Source of the DNA: Candidatus Taylorbacteria bacterium RIFCSPLOWO2_01_FULL_45_15b
GTDB taxonomy: Bacteria; Patescibacteriota; Minisyncoccia; Phycocordibacterales; 01-FULL-45-15b
Assembly: GCA_001822655.1 (NCBI GenBank)
Contig: MHRX01000006.1
Location: 3,311-12,328 of the forward strand
Reading direction: 5' to 3'
DNA: 9,018 nucleotides
Made by a program: the position numbers and the translations under genes. The first letter of the stretch is position 1. Every line of letters begins with the position of its first letter. This document shows positions 5,356-9,018 of the stretch, in pieces. The notes below the pieces were generated by a model. That model was not told where the DNA came from. It made no database searches and worked only from the letters and a program-made list of their open reading frames with translations.

Positions 5356-5378
5356 TGTGGAAAAATATGTTATCCACA
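5356..5378. promoter_or_regulatory. Pair of facing DnaA boxes
   Basis: TTATCCACA at 5370-5378 on the + strand is the exact high-affinity DnaA box. At 5356-5364 the - strand reads TTTTCCACA, also within the TTWTNCACA consensus. The two lie five bases apart in opposite orientation. In E. coli, DnaA binds boxes before nrdAB to tie dNTP supply to replication; a similar role for the reductase gene here is inference. An origin function is an alternative, but I see no larger cluster of boxes. Confidence 0.6.
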
Positions 5379-5439
5379 CCAACGCAAGATGATTTTTTGC
5401 GTTAGAATGTTGAAACCAAGTTCATCGTTTGGGAGCCGG

Positions 5440-5469
5440 GAGAGAATTAAGTAAGAGAGAATTAACTAG
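5440..5469 (+). repeat. Tandem 15-bp repeat in the nrdJ upstream region
   Basis: GAGAGAATTAAGTAA (5440-5454) is followed directly by GAGAGAATTAACTAG (5455-5469). The first 11 bases are identical and 13 of 15 match. It could be a pair of protein-binding sites or a simple slippage duplication. Confidence 0.6.
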
Positions 5470-5527
5470 AAAAATTTTCTTCGTTTGAATGCTGACGACA
5501 ACAAAGGGCTTGTATTTTAATAGCACC

Positions 5528-5554
5528 CCAGAATTCGCTCAGAGCGAATTCTGG
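5528..5554. repeat. Perfect 12-bp hairpin 1 before nrdJ
   Basis: Stem CCAGAATTCGCT (5528-5539) / AGCGAATTCTGG (5543-5554) around the loop CAG. No T-run follows, so it is not a standard terminator. It would form a very stable RNA or cruciform structure. Confidence 0.8.
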
Positions 5555-5555
5555 T

Positions 5556-5583
5556 AATCAGTCCCGCACCTGCGGGACTGATT
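5556..5583. repeat. Perfect 13-bp hairpin 2 before nrdJ
   Basis: Stem AATCAGTCCCGCA (5556-5568) / TGCGGGACTGATT (5571-5583) with only CC between the arms; in RNA the loop would open to about four bases. It begins two bases after hairpin 1. No T-run follows. Confidence 0.8.
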
Positions 5584-5627
5584 TAGCCAAGCAAGTGTTT
5601 GATAAGCGGGAATTTAAAAGAAATTAC

Positions 5628-8600
5628 ATGGTAAAAAAAATGGCACCAGCAAAGAAAACGGATCTTTTAGTAAAATCAATCCAAAAGCGAAATGGGGCAA
5701 TCGTCTCGTTTGATCTTGAGCGGATTGTAAATGCCATCAATAAGGCGATGTTACAGACAGGAGAAGGGTCTCCGGCTGAAGCCGCCATGGTAGCGAACAA
5801 AGTATACGCCGATGTGGTGCGTATCGCGCGAAAGTACAAGAATTTCGTCCCGACAGTTGAAGGAATACAGGATTCTGTCGAAAAAGAGCTTATTTTAAGC
5901 GAATACGTCCAAACTGCGAAAGCCTACATTATTTATCGTGAGGAAAGAGCCAAGCTTCGTTCGCAAGGTATCGCGGTACCAGAGCACGTGAAGAAGCTTG
6001 CCGAAGACAGTAAAAAGAATTTTCGCACGGCGCTTGGAGAATTTATTTATTACCGATCCTATTCAAAGTGGATCGAAGAAGAAGGTCGCCGCGAAACGTG
6101 GATCGAAACGGTAGAGCGTTATATTGCTTTTATGAAAGAGAATCTCGGCAAAAAATTATCCGAGAGAGAGTATGGCGAAGTGCGCGAAGCGATTTTGAAG
6201 CAAGAGGCGATGCCTAGCATGCGCCTTCTTCAGTTTGCCGGTAAAGCCGCTCGTGCGACAAATGTCTGCGCATACAACTGTTCATATATTGCCCCGGAGA
6301 ACTTTGAGGATATGGCGGAGATTATGTATATCTCGATGTGCGGAACCGGAGCGGGGTGGTCGGCCGAGAGTCAAAATGTACAAAAGTTTCCTCAAATAAA
6401 AATTCAGAGCGGGAAGAAGCATGAGGCGCACGTTATTGAAGATAGTAAAGAGGGGTGGTGTAATGCGTTCATTCTCGGTATGAAGACGTGGGCTGATGGA
6501 GAGGATGTTGATTTTGATTACTCGCTTCTGCGGCCGGCCGGCGCACGACTCAAAACTATGGGAGGCAAATCGTCCGGCCCCGACCCGTTACGTCGTCTCT
6601 TGAATTTTACTCGTGAGAAAATGTTGAGGCGTCAGGGAAAGCGTCTCACAAACCTCGACGTTCACGACATTATTTGTATGATTGGAGATTGCGTTGTGTC
6701 GGGTGGCGTAAGGAGAAGTGCCATGATTAGCCTCTCTGATCTCGATGATAACGATATTCGAGATGCGAAAAAAGGTCAGTTTTATCTTACCGAACCACAA
6801 CGAACGCTCGCGAACAATTCCGCGGTTTATGTCCAAAAGCCTACTAACGAAGAGTTTCTCGAAGAGTGGATGGCGCTTATAAAATCGCGTTCTGGCGAGA
6901 GAGGAATCTTTAACCGAGGTTCTCTTGCAAAGACACTTCCCGCACGTCGTATTGAGGTCTTGAAGGGCTACAAGGGCTATTTTGATGCTACGGGTAACAT
7001 TATCGGTCCAATCGGCACCAATCCATGCGTAACTGATGATACCTGGGTTATGACAACGGAGGGTGCGAGGCGTGTCAAAGATTTGATAGGGATTAATTTT
7101 AACGCTCTCGTTGATAGCAAGAGCTATCCTTCAGGAGGATTTTTCAAGACCGGTGAGAAAAATGTTTTTGAGATTAAAACTAGCAGAGGATTTTCTTTTA
7201 AGGCAACGGATAACCACAAAGTTCTTGTTGTGGATTATAAAACCAGAAAGGTGCAGAAAAATATCTGGAAAGAAGTGAAGGATTTAAAAATGGGAGATTC
7301 AATTGTATTGAATAATCATGCAGAAACGCAATGGAGTGGTAGGGGTACTCGATCCGAAGGGTGGCTTTTGGGTAGTTTGCTTGGAGACGGTAACATAGAA
7401 AAAAATCAAAAAGCAAATCTTGATTTTTGGGGATTTAATAGGGATACGATGATGCAGTATGCCGTTGCGCTGGTGCATGAGAGCGTCGGAGCTCGCAGTG
7501 ATATGGTAGGCCATAAAGCGCAAACTGGATACGCTCGCGTACAATCTGTTCGGCTCGGCAAATTGGCGAGTGGATATGAAATGACGAATGAAAGCAAAGT
7601 TCCAGGCGACACGATAGAACAAGCATCATCGGAGTTTTATGAAGGATTTTTGCAGGGATGGTTTGATGCCGACGGTTCCGTCCAAGGAAATCAAGGAAAG
7701 GGTGTAAGTGTTCGGTTATCTTCGAATTCCCTCATTTCTCTTCAGGTTGCACAGCGAATGCTTGCTCGAATCGGTATTATCAGTTGCATTTATAAGAATA
7801 GAAGAAATGGTTCCAATCGACTTTTGCCGAATGGAAAAGGCGGCTATTCTTTATACCATTGTGAATCTAATCACGAGCTCGTAATTAGTGCCTCAAATAT
7901 AGTGCGTTTCGCCAAAAGAGTGAGCTTTATTGAAAAAGAAAAAAAAGACAAACTCGATTTTGCGCTTTCGCATTATAAACGAGTCTTAAACAAAGAATCA
8001 TTTGTAAGTACGATTGAATCAATCGATCCTATAGGAATTCAGTCCGTATATGACTGCACAGTTGAAGAAGCGCATGCATTTGACGGAAATGGAATTATGT
8101 TGCACAATTGCGGAGAAATCATCCTTCAATCAAAACAATTCTGCAACTTATCTGAAATCGTTGCACGTTCAAATGATACCGAAGCCTCGCTCATGCGAAA
8201 GATGAAGGTGGCGACAATCCTCGGAACATACCAGTCCACTCTTACAAATTTTCCTTATCTTTCAAAAGAGTGGAAGGAACATTGCGAAAAGGAGCGGCTT
8301 CTTGGTGTATCGATTACTGGGCAGTGGGACAGTCCGGAAGTACGAAAGCCGGCAGTTTTGAAGAAACTAAAGAACGAAGCGATTCGTCTCAACAAAATTT
8401 ACGCAAAGAAGTTTGGAGTGAATCAGTCTACCTGTATTACTTGCGTAAAGCCTTCGGGAACTCTCTCTCAAACAGTGGACTGTTCGTCAGGTATGCATCC
8501 TCGCCACAGCGAATACTATATCCGCCGCGTACGCATCAGTGCAACCGATTCGCTTTTCAAGATGCTTCGTGATCAAGGTGTTCCATATCACCCGGAAGTG

Positions 8601-9018
8601 GGGCAAAGCATGGAAATGGCGACGACCTACGTTTTGGAATTTCCCGTAAAGTCTCCGAAGGGATCACTCTACAAGGATGACATCACAGCAATCAATCAGC
8701 TTGAACACTGGAAGATGGTTAAGGAAAATTATACGGAACACAATCCATCAGTAACTGTATCTGTCGGAGACGATGAGTGGATTCAGGTTGCAAATTGGCT
8801 TTACTCAAACTGGGATCTTGTCGGCGGGCTTTCTTTTTTGCCGCGCGATAATCACGTGTACCAACTTGCTCCATACGAGACGATTACCGAAAAGCAGTAT
8901 ATTGAAATGGCGAAACGCCTCGAACACATCGACTTCTCAAAGATTATGACGTACGAGATTCAGGACGAAACGGAAGCGAAGAAGGAGTTGGCATGTGCGG
9001 GAGGAGTGTGTGAGATCG
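5628..9018 (+). CDS. nrdJ: Class II (adenosylcobalamin-dependent) ribonucleotide reductase with ATP-cone and intein, 3' end outside window
   Basis: This enzyme reduces ribonucleotides to deoxyribonucleotides using a cobalamin-generated thiyl radical, and needs no oxygen. The frame is open from ATG 5628 to the window end: 1130 codons, of which 361 are an intein. Residues ~15-105 form an ATP-cone (KRNGAIVSFDLERIVNAI), the site for overall allosteric control. Conserved cysteines are all present: Cys218 in AYNCSYI (6279-6281, reducing partner); the radical Cys in NP-CGE (8109-8111) with its Glu (8115-8117); Cys in QFCNL (8142-8144), 11 residues on, as C408/C419 in the Lactobacillus enzyme; and the C-terminal redox pair CAGGVC (8994-9011, C-x4-C). 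That pair shows only a few residues are missing at the 3' end. The start is uncertain: ATG 5640 (MAPAKK) and GTG 5595 are also in frame, and none has a clear Shine-Dalgarno. It is preceded by DnaA boxes and hairpins. The triphosphate-reducing RTPR type is likely but not proven. Confidence 0.93.
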   Translation, partial: MVKKMAPAKKTDLLVKSIQKRNGAIVSFDLERIVNAINKAMLQTGEGSPAEAAMVANKVYADVVRIARKYKNFVPTVEGIQDSVEKELILSEYVQTAKAYIIYREERAKLRSQGIAVPEHVKKLAEDSKKNFRTALGEFIYYRSYSKWIEEEGRRETWIETVERYIAFMKENLGKKLSEREYGEVREAILKQEAMPSMRLLQFAGKAARATNVCAYNCSYIAPENFEDMAEIMYISMCGTGAGWSAESQNVQKFPQIKIQSGKKHEAHVIEDSKEGWCNAFILGMKTWADGEDVDFDYSLLRPAGARLKTMGGKSSGPDPLRRLLNFTREKMLRRQGKRLTNLDVHDIICMIGDCVVSGGVRRSAMISLSDLDDNDIRDAKKGQFYLTEPQRTLANNSAVYVQKPTNEEFLEEWMALIKSRSGERGIFNRGSLAKTLPARRIEVLKGYKGYFDATGNIIGPIGTNPCVTDDTWVMTTEGARRVKDLIGINFNALVDSKSYPSGGFFKTGEKNVFEIKTSRGFSFKATDNHKVLVVDYKTRKVQKNIWKEVKDLKMGDSIVLNNHAETQWSGRGTRSEGWLLGSLLGDGNIEKNQKANLDFWGFNRDTMMQYAVALVHESVGARSDMVGHKAQTGYARVQSVRLGKLASGYEMTNESKVPGDTIEQASSEFYEGFLQGWFDADGSVQGNQGKGVSVRLSSNSLISLQVAQRMLARIGIISCIYKNRRNGSNRLLPNGKGGYSLYHCESNHELVISASNIVRFAKRVSFIEKEKKDKLDFALSHYKRVLNKESFVSTIESIDPIGIQSVYDCTVEEAHAFDGNGIMLHNCGEIILQSKQFCNLSEIVARSNDTEASLMRKMKVATILGTYQSTLTNFPYLSKEWKEHCEKERLLGVSITGQWDSPEVRKPAVLKKLKNEAIRLNKIYAKKFGVNQSTCITCVKPSGTLSQTVDCSSGMHPRHSEYYIRRVRISATDSLFKMLRDQGVPYHPEVGQSMEMATTYVLEFPVKSPKGSLYKDDITAINQLEHWKMVKENYTEHNPSVTVSVGDDEWIQVANWLYSNWDLVGGLSFLPRDNHVYQLAPYETITEKQYIEMAKRLEHIDFSKIMTYEIQDETEAKKELACAGGVCEI
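7026..8108 (+). mobile_element. In-frame intein with LAGLIDADG homing endonuclease (361 aa) in nrdJ
   Basis: An intein is a protein element that cuts itself out of its host protein and joins the flanks. It starts at Cys1 of CVTDDTWVMTTEG (block A, TGC 7026-7028). Block B has T61-D-N-H64 (7206-7217). Block F is VYDCTVEEAHAF (8046-8081). Block G ends in GIMLHN, with the penultimate His and terminal Asn (8103-8108) followed by Cys+1 of the host (8109-8111). All splicing residues are present. The middle holds two LAGLIDADG motifs, GWLLGSLLGDGN (residues 112-123, Asp121) and GFLQGWFDADGS (207-218, Asp216), which form a homing endonuclease that could copy the element into empty alleles. Both acidic residues are kept and there is no stop, so splicing and cutting may both be active. 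Removing it joins GTNP to CGEIIL and restores the reductase active site. Inteins in ribonucleotide reductases are well known; identification is very secure. Confidence 0.96.

Larger units (their letters stand above)
5145..5627. other. 483-bp non-coding region upstream of nrdJ
   Basis: No plausible gene is seen on either strand. The stretch is much more AT-rich than the genes around it. From left to right it holds a weak terminator, a weak promoter-like pair, two facing DnaA boxes, a tandem 15-bp repeat, an A/T palindrome (AGAAAA-A-TTTTCT, 5468-5480) and two adjacent perfect hairpins ending 44 bases before the nrdJ start. I could not place the nrdJ promoter with confidence. Confidence 0.8.

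Noticed and set aside
5145..5627. Adenosylcobalamin riboswitch before nrdJ
   Set aside because: A B12-dependent reductase makes this attractive, but I could not find the conserved cobalamin-box sequence (GCCACTG type) in the leader; the only copy of that string in the window lies inside the RAYT gene near 2060.
8270..8572. 100-codon + strand frame inside nrdJ
   Set aside because: It is an out-of-frame shadow of the well-conserved reductase sequence, which continues unbroken through it.

Overview
The window reads as a bacterial chromosome segment of about 9 kb in which every supported gene lies on the + strand. It runs from the 3' end of secA to almost the end of a vitamin B12-dependent ribonucleotide reductase gene. 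Several features suggest, without proving, a reduced-genome Candidate Phyla Radiation (Patescibacteria/Parcubacteria-like) bacterium. These are short single-gene units, several genes without a Shine-Dalgarno and some with a -10 box directly against the start codon, a purC with no other purine gene beside it, a short VIT-type transporter, and a class II reductase carrying an intein. UGA is used as a normal stop, so a recoded Gracilibacteria-type code is not indicated.

Layout. 1-491: C-terminal end of SecA with its zinc-binding tail, then a tiny four-cysteine zinc-ribbon ORF. 591-1195: a GNAT acetyltransferase with its own promoter and terminator. 1201-1591: a Cys-rich unknown protein, again as a promoter-gene-terminator unit. 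1601-2308: a REP-associated tyrosine transposase (RAYT) unit bounded by a perfect 20-bp inverted repeat built around a GGGGTC/GACCCC palindrome. 2343-2860: an unknown protein with an NlpC/P60- or CHAP-like Cys/His pattern. 2913-4016: purC with promoter and terminator. 4034-5144: a VIT/CCC1-type membrane protein followed by a Nudix hydrolase. 5145-5627: a 483-bp non-coding region with two facing DnaA boxes, a 15-bp tandem repeat and two perfect hairpins. 5628-9018 (runs off the window): an ATP-cone class II ribonucleotide reductase (nrdJ) interrupted by a 361-residue LAGLIDADG intein.

How the parts relate. Most genes look like independent housekeeping units rather than one pathway operon. The two mobile elements, the RAYT unit and the intein, are unrelated to each other. 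The intein sits directly before the cysteine predicted to carry the thiyl radical, so the reductase cannot work until splicing has occurred. The reductase also has an unusually elaborate upstream region; its DnaA-box pair recalls the DnaA control known for E. coli nrdAB. I found no clearly new multi-gene system. The most distinctive loci are the reductase with its intein and leader, and the RAYT/REP unit.
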